Assembly: GCA_023259065.1 (NCBI GenBank)
Contig: JAHFQY010000002.1
Coordinates: 54,930 to 118,929, forward strand
Length of the DNA: 64,000 bases
Reading direction: 5' to 3'
Source of the DNA: Nitrosomonadales bacterium
GTDB lineage: Bacteria; Pseudomonadota; Gammaproteobacteria; Burkholderiales; Gallionellaceae
Made by a program: the position numbers and the translations under genes
The notes under the pieces: model-generated
The model's input: the letters and a program-made list of their open reading frames with translations, nothing else
Told to the model about the DNA's origin: nothing
Database searches by the model: none
Shown: positions 18,137-25,033 of the stretch, piece by piece
How the letters are laid out: each line of letters begins with the position of its first letter
Numbering within the stretch: position 1 is the first letter of the stretch

Positions 18137-18727
18137 ATGACCATGCGTGTGCCTTGCTCTCAATGTGGAGCACAAATTCTCCCGGATACCGCCACCAAGA
18201 ATGGAGGGCTCTGCATGCCCTGCAAAGGGGGCTATCGACAACGGATCGAAGATGGAAAGAAACAGAGAGAGCGTGAGTACGAGCAAAGTGCCGAACGGAA
18301 GTACTGGCTTGCTCTGGTAGATCGTGTCTTCAAAACCTCACAAGGCATGGCTGGCCTTAGCCAGCCAGAAAAGACTTATTACGCGGTTTCATGCCTTATA
18401 GGAGAGGTATACAACGGTGGCTTTGATCAGTTCTTCTCAAATAGCAGCGGAGAGCTGTATGGGCTTGCGCTAGATGGCTTGCTCGAATTCGGGGCTGACA
18501 AGTCAGCTGGCTTGCTAATTCAGGCGAAAGAAGTGCTATTTGGAGATGAGCTGGTTCCCCTCGATCGAAGCAAGCGGCTTAAACTTATGCCAACAATGGG
18601 AAATGAGACACATCCCGCCTGGGGAAAACTCGATTTGCTGGATAGGGAATTCTACGAAGACCCTGATCGGTTAGCAGAGAAGGGTAAAGCATATGCAATC
18701 AGCCATCATTTATACAAAGACAGCTAA
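18137..18727 (+). CDS. DMP19/DUF4375-family protein with N-terminal zinc ribbon
   Basis: A 196-residue protein. Residues 5-33 have CSQC...CMPC, a likely zinc ribbon. The rest matches the DMP19/DUF4375 pattern: KTYYAVSCLIGEVYNGGFDQFFSNSSG and GLALDGLLEFGADKSAGLL. Family members include phage DNA-mimic proteins but are mostly uncharacterised. Two in-frame ATGs (18137, 18143) are possible. It lies between candidate attC sites A and B. Confidence 0.7.
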   Translation: MTMRVPCSQCGAQILPDTATKNGGLCMPCKGGYRQRIEDGKKQREREYEQSAERKYWLALVDRVFKTSQGMAGLSQPEKTYYAVSCLIGEVYNGGFDQFFSNSSGELYGLALDGLLEFGADKSAGLLIQAKEVLFGDELVPLDRSKRLKLMPTMGNETHPAWGKLDLLDREFYEDPDRLAEKGKAYAISHHLYKDS

Positions 18728-18844
18728 CAACGCGTTCAACACCGACTCGTAAAAGCCAAAATTTGGGGAACAAGCCTTACTTTTGACATGCAAAATGCAA
18801 AGCCTGTTCCTCCTCCTAAAAACACTCCCTATTTGTAACTGGGC
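18722..18844 (+). repeat. Candidate attC site B
   Basis: GCTAACAACGCGTTCAACACC starts at the stop codon of the DMP19 gene and has the AAC core and downstream GTTCAA of attC left ends. The right end is TAACTGGGC (18836-18844), a weak match to GTTRRRY. Between them a foldback pairs GGAACAAGCCTT with AAAGCCTGTTCC around a TTTTG...CAAAA stem. The inner part is homologous to site D (AAATTTGGGG...CTTAC...TTTTG...CATG). Confidence 0.5.
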
Positions 18845-18852
18845 ATATTGAT

Positions 18853-19332
18853 ATGAACGCTAGCATCACTATAAGAAAAGCCACTGTAAATGATGCTCAT
18901 AATGTAGCCGTTATGGTGGGTGAATTACTGAATGAAATAATGAACGTCATGGATATTAGTTTTTTCAACTTCAACCTTGAAGAAACGAAGGGCAGACTTT
19001 CGGATTTCATTGCTTGCGAGAAATATTTTGTCTACATAGCTCACAACGAGCAAGCTGATCCACTTGGCTTTGTAACGCTTTTTGAGGGGTATGCCCTGTA
19101 CGCTGAAGGAGCTTTTGGTACTATTCCAGAACTTTTTGTTCGACCAAACTTTCGCTCACAAAACATCGGACAGCACCTTTTGGAACAGGCAAAGGTGTTT
19201 GCCCGCTCGCGTGGCTGGAAGCGCCTTGAGGTTACGACACCGCCACTTCCACAGTTTGAGAAAACATTGTCATTTTACGAGCGCGAAAAATTTGAAATTA
19301 CAGGCGGCCGGAAATTGAAGGCGTTGTTGTGA
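18853..19332 (+). CDS. GNAT family N-acetyltransferase
   Basis: A 159-residue protein. The N-terminal ITIRKATVNDAHNVAVM is the first strand and helix of the GNAT fold. Acetyl-CoA-binding motif A appears as VRPNFRSQNIGQHLLEQAKVFA (in parts), with RSQNIG in place of the common RGxGxG/A. LEVTTPP and FYEREKFE follow as motif B. The substrate is unknown. The start codon lies 9 bp after attC-like site B; GNAT enzymes are frequent integron cargo. Confidence 0.85.
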   Translation: MNASITIRKATVNDAHNVAVMVGELLNEIMNVMDISFFNFNLEETKGRLSDFIACEKYFVYIAHNEQADPLGFVTLFEGYALYAEGAFGTIPELFVRPNFRSQNIGQHLLEQAKVFARSRGWKRLEVTTPPLPQFEKTLSFYEREKFEITGGRKLKALL

Positions 19333-19339
19333 ACCATCA

Positions 19340-19396
19340 GCTTAACCCATCATTCAAAAGCAACGCCTATCGGCGCTCCTCAGTTTTACGATGGGC
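19340..19396 (+). repeat. attC site C, near-canonical 57 bp
   Basis: R'' GCTTAAC (19340-19346) fits RYYYAAC exactly. The right end GATGGGC (19390-19396) fits GTTRRRY except for one base in the core. The centre CGCC-TATC-GGCG folds as a hairpin, and CATTCAA and CTCAGTTTTAC occupy the L'' and L' positions. The length is typical of attC. It begins 7 bp after the GNAT stop and ends 3 bp before the next gene's likely ATG. Confidence 0.7.
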
Positions 19397-19399
19397 CGT

Positions 19400-19774
19400 A
19401 TGGAAATAAGACAGATCTCATTTTTAGTGAAGTTGCTCATTATTGTAGCGGGAATTTTTCTTGTACTCGCATCCATAGCTTATGGAAGTTGGGCTATCAC
19501 TACTGCATTGCTCGCAGGATTTTTAACGTTTTGGGCTCTGCTTCAATCCGTGGGTCGCGACCCTTCCATTCGCGACCCCAAGGCAAAGAGGTATTTCCGC
19601 TTCATAATCTTAGAAATATTATTTGCTACGTTTGCAATTATTGTTTTCATTTTTATTGCCTTGGCTAACGGTGAGTACATAAATGCTGCCGGAAAATTCG
19701 TGGCGACAATGGTACTTGTTCATTATTTTTGGAAGTACAGGAAGGAGTTGAAGCGTGCCTTCGAAAAAAACTAA
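19400..19774 (+). CDS. Small membrane protein of unknown function (cassette-like)
   Basis: A 124-residue protein with about four hydrophobic segments (near 8-28, 30-48, 66-88, 92-112) and a basic C terminus RKELKRAFEKN. An ATG at 19391 lies within the attC right end, so 19400 is preferred; neither has a ribosome-binding site, common for cassettes. No family is recognised. Its stop codon overlaps the left end of site D. Confidence 0.6.
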   Translation: MEIRQISFLVKLLIIVAGIFLVLASIAYGSWAITTALLAGFLTFWALLQSVGRDPSIRDPKAKRYFRFIILEILFATFAIIVFIFIALANGEYINAAGKFVATMVLVHYFWKYRKELKRAFEKN

Positions 19775-19851
19775 CGAAAAATTTGGGGCTTACATTTTGC
19801 ATGTCAAATGCAAGACCCGCTCCTAGATTCCCTTGCAACCTTACGTTGGGC
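19769..19851 (+). repeat. attC site D
   Basis: The right end GTTGGGC (19845-19851) matches GTTRRRY perfectly, followed by AT as in many attC junctions. The left end AACTAACG overlaps the stop codon of the preceding gene (AAC core present, pyrimidine run imperfect). The interior carries TTGCAT...ATGCAA and GGGCTT...AGACCC pairings and is homologous to the interior of site B. Confidence 0.6.
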
Positions 19852-19859
19852 ATAACCAA

Positions 19860-20156
19860 ATGGGACTACGAAAAATATTTATGGGAGAAGTCATATCCCC
19901 CTCAAGTTCAACAGGTCGTATATTCCGCCGGGTATTTGAAGTTGTCGGGCATTTTGTTTTCTTGATCGCTGTCGTACTCATAGTGCCATACACTTTCGCA
20001 GCAATTGCCCTGTTATGTGCTGGAACCATAATCGTAATACGTCGTAAAACTTATTCTGATTTCGGGTTAACCCAAGGGCGTGGCGCTGTTCTAATCGGCG
20101 CTTTTTTCTTGTTGGCTGGTGGGGTTCTTGCAGCTTATACCATATTCAAAGCCTAA
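19860..20156 (+). CDS. Small membrane protein of unknown function (cassette-like)
   Basis: A 98-residue protein starting at the ATG 8 bp after site D; a longer frame would begin inside the attC. Two or three hydrophobic segments lie near 32-62 and 75-95. A central RRKTYSDFGLTQGRG is polar. No family is recognised. Its stop codon overlaps GCCTAAC, a perfect attC R'' box. Confidence 0.55.
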   Translation: MGLRKIFMGEVISPSSSTGRIFRRVFEVVGHFVFLIAVVLIVPYTFAAIALLCAGTIIVIRRKTYSDFGLTQGRGAVLIGAFFLLAGGVLAAYTIFKA

Positions 20157-20277
20157 CCCTGCTCAAGTGGGACTGACTTGAAACTTTGTGGCCTTACATA
20201 ATGAAAGGCCCCGGATCATGCATTCCGGACGCTGCGCGATAAAGCCACACAGCGTCGATTAACTCTTTAGGAAAAAA
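20151..20277 (+). repeat. Candidate attC left half E and foldback-rich spacer
   Basis: GCCTAAC (20151-20157) fits RYYYAAC and is followed by CCTGCTCAAG, as at attC left ends. No GTTRRRY right end is found before the next gene. The spacer holds three small perfect foldbacks: GGCCTT...AAGGCC, CCGGA...TCCGG and GACGCTG...CAGCGTC. It may be a large or decayed attC, or the right border of the array. Confidence 0.4.
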
Positions 20278-20712
20278 ATGGGAAAGATTACCTGGAGAAT
20301 TTTTTTAGTTGTGCTGATATTGGCGGCACTCATCCCATCGCTGGCTATCATTTCCCAATCCATTGTTCCACTACTTATCACCCTAGTCTTTGGCGCCCTG
20401 TTCCTATTATTGGAGCTTCCCACAAATACGGGCACGACCATTTCTGCCCTTCAATTCGTTGTTGTTCGAATTTCCTTAACCAGCCTTATGCTTGGGATAG
20501 CTATCTTTTTGCTTTACGTAGGAGCGTCCGAGTTTTACACGCCATATATTCCTTCTCGTTATTCGCGGCGTATTTACCTTGAAGCAGCGCGCACTCTACT
20601 TGGCCCAACAGGTGTTGCTGCTTTATTTTTTGCTAGTGGTGGGTTGTTTGTAGTTTATGGTTTCAACTACTTCCGTACAGGCACTTTCAAATTAAAACGG
20701 AAAACCAAGTAG
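20278..20712 (+). CDS. Small membrane protein of unknown function
   Basis: A 144-residue protein with about four hydrophobic segments (near 7-27, 30-48, 62-82, 110-130) and a basic tail TFKLKRKTK. It has a good ribosome-binding site (AGGA 7 bp before ATG), unlike the cassettes upstream. The stop TAG (20710-20712) is formed by the GTAGG head of the REP that follows. Whether it is the last cassette or the first gene after the array is uncertain. Confidence 0.6.
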   Translation: MGKITWRIFLVVLILAALIPSLAIISQSIVPLLITLVFGALFLLLELPTNTGTTISALQFVVVRISLTSLMLGIAIFLLYVGASEFYTPYIPSRYSRRIYLEAARTLLGPTGVAALFFASGGLFVVYGFNYFRTGTFKLKRKTK

Positions 20713-20771
20713 GGTGGCATTCTGTGCCCACGCGGCAATTCAATGGTTGGCGGGCAATTTGCCCACGCTAC
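20709..20771. repeat. REP-like inverted pair (GTAGGGTGG type)
   Basis: The left unit starts GTAGGGTGGCA at 20709 with its stem closed by TGCCCACGC. The right unit (about 20744-20771) is inverted and ends GCCCACGCTAC. It has the same GTAGG head and head-to-head layout as the other REP pairs in the window but a different stem sequence. It begins at the stop codon of the preceding gene and marks the return to GC-rich sequence. Confidence 0.6.
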
Positions 20772-20879
20772 TTTGCGCCCCACGCCATGGATATCGCCCC
20801 GCTAATCGGGTATTCTTTTTAACCCTGGCCAGTTGCTCGCCCACCACTAACCCATGAACCTTCACTCAACACCTCCAGC

Positions 20880-21761
20880 ATGAAAACCCGCCTCGCCATT
20901 TTTTCCGCAGCCCTGTTGCTGTTGCCCGCACTGGCGCTCCTGCTGGCCGGTGCTGAGTGGCCGCAAACCCACATCATGACGGGCACGGTCGTGCTGCCCC
21001 TGCTCTGCAGCATCTTGCTGCTGCTGGTGTTCAGCCTGGTGCTGGATACGCACACCCTGCGCCGCAGCGGCTCCAGCCTGCTGCGCAAGCAGCGCGGCTA
21101 TCTGTTGTGGAATGCGGCCGCCGGCGCGATCACTATGGTGTTGCTGGCTTATCTCAATCTGTATGCGGGGAGCTGGATCAACCCGGTGTTCAGTCTTGGC
21201 CAGATGTTGATGCTCGCGGCGCTGTTCGGCGCCGTGCTGCTGCCTGCGGTGCTGATTACACGACTGTGGCTGGCGGGCTTTGGCGGTGTTGCGCGCGGCC
21301 TCTCGCGCTGGCCCGCCTTGCCTGCCGTTGCAGCAGAGCAAGGCGCTGCGCTGCTGCTGTTGTTTGCCCTGATCGGCTTGCTGGGCGGGGCGGTGTGGCC
21401 GTCGAAACTGTTCTGGCTGATGTGGCTATCGCCCTTGCTGCTGCTCGTTGCCCTGCAATTGCTGTGGCATGAGAGCACGGTTTTCTCGGGGCTGAAACAG
21501 GGCGACTGGAGCCGCGTGATGCTGGGCGGCTGCGCTGCCATGCTGGCGGGCGGCTTGTCTTATGCCGCCTACAAGCTTGCCGGCGGCGCGCTCTACCTGA
21601 ATGTGCCGCCGGCGTTTGTGCCGCTTGCGCTGTTTGCCTTTGGCCTGTTGTGCGTGCAGCTGGCGGATGTGCTGGCCGAGCACTGGCGCGGCAAATCGCT
21701 CAGCCAGATTTACCAGCAAAAGAAACCCTTCCCCATCCAGATCGTCACCAAGAAAGATTAA
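20880..21761 (+). CDS. Integral membrane protein of unknown function
   Basis: A 293-residue protein, very rich in Leu and Ala, with about eight transmembrane segments starting at the N terminus (residues 4-24). The C-terminal 35 residues are soluble (EHWRGKSLSQIYQQKKPFPI). There is no recognisable family motif. It ends 3 bp before pyrD, so the two are probably co-transcribed. Confidence 0.6.
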   Translation: MKTRLAIFSAALLLLPALALLLAGAEWPQTHIMTGTVVLPLLCSILLLLVFSLVLDTHTLRRSGSSLLRKQRGYLLWNAAAGAITMVLLAYLNLYAGSWINPVFSLGQMLMLAALFGAVLLPAVLITRLWLAGFGGVARGLSRWPALPAVAAEQGAALLLLFALIGLLGGAVWPSKLFWLMWLSPLLLLVALQLLWHESTVFSGLKQGDWSRVMLGGCAAMLAGGLSYAAYKLAGGALYLNVPPAFVPLALFAFGLLCVQLADVLAEHWRGKSLSQIYQQKKPFPIQIVTKKD

Positions 21762-21764
21762 TTC

Positions 21765-22805
21765 ATGTATTCCCTGCTGCGCCCCGTGCTGTTCCAACTG
21801 AATCCTGAAATCGCCCACCATGTCACCCTGGATGGCCTGCAAGCCGCATACAGGCTGGGCTTGCTGCCCATGCTGGCAAAGCAACCCGCCGCTGACCCAC
21901 GCACGGCCATGGGGCTGACCTTCCCCAACCCGGTAGGTCTGGCCGCCGGGCTGGACAAGAACGGCGAGTACATCGATGCGCTGGCCGCGCTGGGCTTCGG
22001 CTTTGTCGAGATCGGCACCATCACGCCGCGCCCGCAGCCGGGCAACCCGCAGCCGCGCCTGTTCCGCCTGCCCGAGGCGCAGGGCATCATCAACCGCATG
22101 GGCTTTAACAACCACGGCGTGGATGCGCTGCTGGCCAATGTGCAGCGCGCAAAATTCACGGGAATACTGGGCATCAACATCGGCAAGAATTTCGACACGC
22201 CCATCGAGCGCGCTGCCGATGATTACCTGATCTGCCTGCGCAAGGTGTACAACCATGCCAGCTATGTGGCGGCAAACATCTCCTCGCCCAACACCAAGAA
22301 CCTGCGCCAGCTGCAGGGCGGCGACGAGCTGGACGCGCTGCTGGCGCAGCTCAAGGCCGAGCAGGAAAAACTTGCCCAGCAACACGGCAAGTATGTGCCC
22401 ATCGCGCTGAAGATCGCCCCCGACCTGGATGGCGAGCAGATCAAACAGATCGCCGCCCTGTTGATGCGTCACCGCATCGACGGCGTAATCGCCACCAACA
22501 CCACCCTGTCGCGCGAGGGCGTGGAGCATTTGCCGCAGCACGCAGAAACCGGCGGCCTCTCCGGCGCACCCGTGCGCGACAAGTCCACCGCCGTGATCCG
22601 CCAGCTTGCCGCCGAACTGCAAGGCGCACTGCCCATCATCGGCGTGGGCGGCATCTTGAACGGCGCGGATGCAGTGGAAAAAATCAATGCAGGGGCAACG
22701 CTGGTGCAGGTGTACAGCGGGCTGATCTATCGCGGGCCGGAGCTGGTAGCTGAGTGTGCGCAGGCGATTGCCACAGCAACCGTAGGTCGGGTTAGCGCAG
22801 CGTAA
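21765..22805 (+). CDS. pyrD: Dihydroorotate dehydrogenase (quinone), class 2
   Basis: A 346-residue membrane-associated flavoenzyme that oxidises dihydroorotate to orotate with quinone in pyrimidine synthesis. Seen: the N-terminal helical extension of class 2, [60 protein letters not shown] and IGVGGI. The last eight residues (VGRVSAA region) and the stop codon are encoded by the first REP unit, so the natural C terminus has been replaced. Activity is probably unaffected. Confidence 0.95.
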   Translation: MYSLLRPVLFQLNPEIAHHVTLDGLQAAYRLGLLPMLAKQPAADPRTAMGLTFPNPVGLAAGLDKNGEYIDALAALGFGFVEIGTITPRPQPGNPQPRLFRLPEAQGIINRMGFNNHGVDALLANVQRAKFTGILGINIGKNFDTPIERAADDYLICLRKVYNHASYVAANISSPNTKNLRQLQGGDELDALLAQLKAEQEKLAQQHGKYVPIALKIAPDLDGEQIKQIAALLMRHRIDGVIATNTTLSREGVEHLPQHAETGGLSGAPVRDKSTAVIRQLAAELQGALPIIGVGGILNGADAVEKINAGATLVQVYSGLIYRGPELVAECAQAIATATVGRVSAA

Positions 22806-22864
22806 CCCGACATGTATCCATAGCAAAACCAATTGTCGGGTTACGCTGCGCTAACCCGACCTAC
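22782..22864. repeat. REP pair at the pyrD 3' end
   Basis: Unit 22782-22811 (GTAGGTCGGGTTAGCGCAGC, then GTAACCCGAC) and unit 22835-22864 are inverted copies, separated by a 23-bp spacer. Each unit alone folds as a stem-loop. The first unit lies inside the last codons of pyrD and supplies its stop. It is the same family as 12798-12885 and 23548-23577, and stands beside the RAYT gene that would be expected to act on it. Confidence 0.85.
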
Positions 22865-22925
22865 ATAGATTGATAAATCAGGCAGGAGACAACCACCATG
22901 CGTATCGGCGTACCCAGGGAAATCA
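22834..22925 (+). repeat. 92-bp direct repeat, copy A (REP unit plus ald leader)
   Basis: This segment matches 23547-23638 with about 88 of 92 bases identical; the differences cluster at 22871-22879. It contains a REP unit, the GGCAGGAG ribosome-binding site and the first nine codons of ald. The copies are 713 bp apart and flank the RAYT gene. Confidence 0.85.
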
Positions 22926-22990
22926 TGGAGCACGGGCCTTGCATCGGACTTCAGCCCCTTACAACCTCGGACTACTCCTTGCGAGTGTAG
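22898..22990 (+). pseudogene. Truncated ald start, duplicated 5' of the RAYT gene
   Basis: The ATG at 22898 and the next eight codons (MRIGVPREI) are identical to the start of the intact ald at 23611. The frame then diverges and stops at TAG 22988-22990 after 30 codons. It keeps the strong ald ribosome-binding site. It ends 14 bp before the RAYT ATG, so ribosomes loaded here could be handed to the transposase frame by coupling; this is inference. Confidence 0.75.
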
Positions 22991-23004
22991 TCCGACAAGA
23001 ACCC

Positions 23005-23541
23005 ATGCAATACCGCCGCGCATTCGTACCCGGAGCCTGCTACTTTTTCACCGTAGTCACCGAGCATCGGCGTCCAATCCTGGCGTCCGCCCCAGCCATT
23101 GAGAATCTGCGCAATGCGTTCCGCAGGACACAAGAAACTCGCCCCTTTCAGATCAATGCCATGGTCGTCCTGCCGGATCATCTGCATTGCATCTGGACAT
23201 TGCCTCCTGGCGACGCAGATTTCTCTACACGCTGGAGACTTATCAAGACCCACTTTACCAAACACTGCGATCCGCAATTGCTCGCGCCAGCCAACCCGGC
23301 CCGTACGGCCAAGCGCGAGCAAGCCATATGGCAACATCGCTATTGGGAGCACTTGCTGCGCGACGAGACAGATTACATTCGCCATGTTGAATACATCCAC
23401 TACAACCCGGTGAAGCACGGGCAGACGGCATCAGCGATAGAATGGCCGTATTCCAGCTTCCAACGTTACGTTGACGCGGGCACATACCCTGCCAATTGGG
23501 GCCAGGCGGCAATGGAATGGGACGGCATTGGGCATGAATAG
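23005..23541 (+). CDS. REP-associated tyrosine transposase (RAYT, Y1_Tnp/IS200-like fold)
   Basis: A 178-residue protein. The HuH metal motif is HLH in LPDHLHCIWTLP, and the catalytic Tyr is in VEYIHYNPVKHG. IEWPYSSFQRYV near the end is characteristic of RAYTs rather than IS200. The ATG at 23005 gives the usual start FVPGACYFFT after MQYRRA. Just upstream (about 22968-22996) a TCGGACTAC...GTAGTCCGA hairpin is another REP-like structure. The gene lies between REP units and inside a 92-bp direct duplication. RAYTs bind and cleave REP DNA as single strands. Confidence 0.92.
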   Translation: MQYRRAFVPGACYFFTVVTEHRRPILASAPAIENLRNAFRRTQETRPFQINAMVVLPDHLHCIWTLPPGDADFSTRWRLIKTHFTKHCDPQLLAPANPARTAKREQAIWQHRYWEHLLRDETDYIRHVEYIHYNPVKHGQTASAIEWPYSSFQRYVDAGTYPANWGQAAMEWDGIGHE

Positions 23542-23546
23542 ACACA

Positions 23547-23638
23547 TGTCGGGTTACGCTGCGCTAACCCGACCTACATAGATCAATGAATTAGGCAGGA
23601 GACAACCACCATGCGTATCGGCGTACCCAGGGAAATCA
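23547..23638 (+). repeat. 92-bp direct repeat, copy B, with REP unit 23548-23577
   Basis: This is the partner of 22834-22925. It holds one REP unit (23548-23577), then the leader and first nine codons of the functional ald gene. Recombination between the copies would delete the RAYT and restore a pyrD-REP-ald layout. Confidence 0.85.
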
Positions 23639-24729
23639 AGGATCACGAATTTCGTGTCGGGCTGACGCCGCAGGGTGTGCGCGCCTTGTGCGAGGCGGGG
23701 CACGAGGTGTGCGTCGAGACTCATGCCGGCTCCGCCGTCGGCTTTCACGATGCGCAATACCGTGAGGCCGGCGCCGGCATTGTTGCCTCGGCGCAGGAGA
23801 TTTACGCCTGCGATCTGGTGATCAAGGTCAAGGAGCCGCAAGCTGCCGAGATTCCGCTGTTGCGCAAAGGATTGGTTTTATTCTGCTACCTGCACCTTGC
23901 CGCCTCGCGCGAGCTTACTGAACAATTACTGCACAGCGGCGCCACCTGCATCGCCTACGAAACCGTGGTGGATGCGCAGGGCACGCTGCCGCTGCTCACG
24001 CCGATGTCGGCCGTGGCCGGGCGCCTGGCTATCCAGATGGGCGCATGGGCGCTGACCATGGCCAATGGCGGCAGCGGCGTGCTGCTCTCCGGCTTGCCCG
24101 GTGTTGCGCCGGGGCGTGTCGCCATTCTCGGTGGCGGCGTGGTTGGCGCCAATGCCGCACGCATCGCCGTGGGCATGGGGGCGGACGTTACCGTGCTGGA
24201 GCGCGACGTGAAACGCATGCAGCATTTTGAGGATGTGTTCGGCGCCAGCCTGAAAACGCGTTACTCCGAAGCCGATGCCATCGAGGAATGCGTGCGCGAG
24301 GCTGACCTTGTGGTGGGCGCGGTGCTGTTGCCGGGCAAGCACGCGCCCAAGCTGATCAGCCGCGAGCTTGTCCAGAGCATGCGCCACGGCTCGGTGCTGG
24401 TGGACGTGGCCATAGACCAGGGCGGCTGCGCCGCCACCTCGCGCCCCACCACGCACAGCCAGCCGCTGTACGTCGAAGAGGGCGTGGTGCACTACTGCGT
24501 TACCAATATGCCGGCGGCCACCGCGCGCACTTCCACGCTGGCGCTCACCCAGGCCACCTTTCCCTACGTGCTGGCGCTGGCCAACCAGGGCGTGCAACTT
24601 GCCCTGCAGGATGATGCAGGACTCAGGGACGGGCTCAATGTCTGCGCGGGAAAAATCACTTACCGCCATCTGGCAGAAGATCTGGGATTGCCATTCACGC
24701 CAGCGGAAGCAGTCCTGGCATCAATATAA
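23611..24729 (+). CDS. ald: Alanine dehydrogenase
   Basis: A 372-residue NAD-dependent enzyme that interconverts alanine and pyruvate plus ammonia. Seen: [37 protein letters not shown], the Rossmann motif [22 protein letters not shown] (in parts) and DVAIDQGG. The length is normal. AGGAG precedes the ATG. Its 5' end was duplicated when the RAYT segment formed. Confidence 0.96.
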   Translation: MRIGVPREIKDHEFRVGLTPQGVRALCEAGHEVCVETHAGSAVGFHDAQYREAGAGIVASAQEIYACDLVIKVKEPQAAEIPLLRKGLVLFCYLHLAASRELTEQLLHSGATCIAYETVVDAQGTLPLLTPMSAVAGRLAIQMGAWALTMANGGSGVLLSGLPGVAPGRVAILGGGVVGANAARIAVGMGADVTVLERDVKRMQHFEDVFGASLKTRYSEADAIEECVREADLVVGAVLLPGKHAPKLISRELVQSMRHGSVLVDVAIDQGGCAATSRPTTHSQPLYVEEGVVHYCVTNMPAATARTSTLALTQATFPYVLALANQGVQLALQDDAGLRDGLNVCAGKITYRHLAEDLGLPFTPAEAVLASI

Positions 24730-24828
24730 GCAGGTAGTGCCACTGCCCCTCGGTTGACTCAAATCCACCTATGGTTCCCAGCATCAGGAAAAATTTTGCC
24801 TTTGCCATAGCAAGCGCGGAACGCTGTT

Positions 24829-24860
24829 AAATTGACCGAGGGACATCGCTCGGTCAATTT
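24829..24860. repeat. Perfect 12-bp-arm palindrome
   Basis: AAATTGACCGAG (24829-24840) and CTCGGTCAATTT (24849-24860) with an 8-base loop. It could end ald transcription, but the run after the stem is only AATTTCC, so it is a weak terminator at best. Confidence 0.5.
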
Positions 24861-24998
24861 CCATAAGCAGTTTTACTATCCCAACTCGGCATGGAATAAA
24901 TTGCCTGGCCATCCCGTCTTATACACAGCGTCATAAGTCTGCTGCGCACATATCTGCATCAAGACAAACCCCCAAGTTTCCAACTCTCCCTCTGGACA

Positions 24999-25027
24999 CC
25001 CGCCTGATGTTTGGGCGGGATTTTTTT
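24999..25027 (+). terminator. Intrinsic terminator, plus strand
   Basis: Stem CCCGCC (24999-25004) and GGCGGG (25014-25019) is followed by ATTTTTTT (25020-25027). It has the right orientation to stop transcription coming from ald, 270 bp upstream, and to protect the convergent ABC transporter operon. Confidence 0.75.
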
Positions 25028-25033
25028 GGTCAC

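Larger units (their letters stand above)
24730..25033. other. 304-bp convergent intergenic region with hairpins
   Basis: It lies between the 3' ends of ald (+) and the ABC transporter ATPase gene (-). It contains a perfect 12-bp-arm palindrome at 24829-24860 and an intrinsic terminator at 24999-25027. No gene is seen. Confidence 0.6.
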
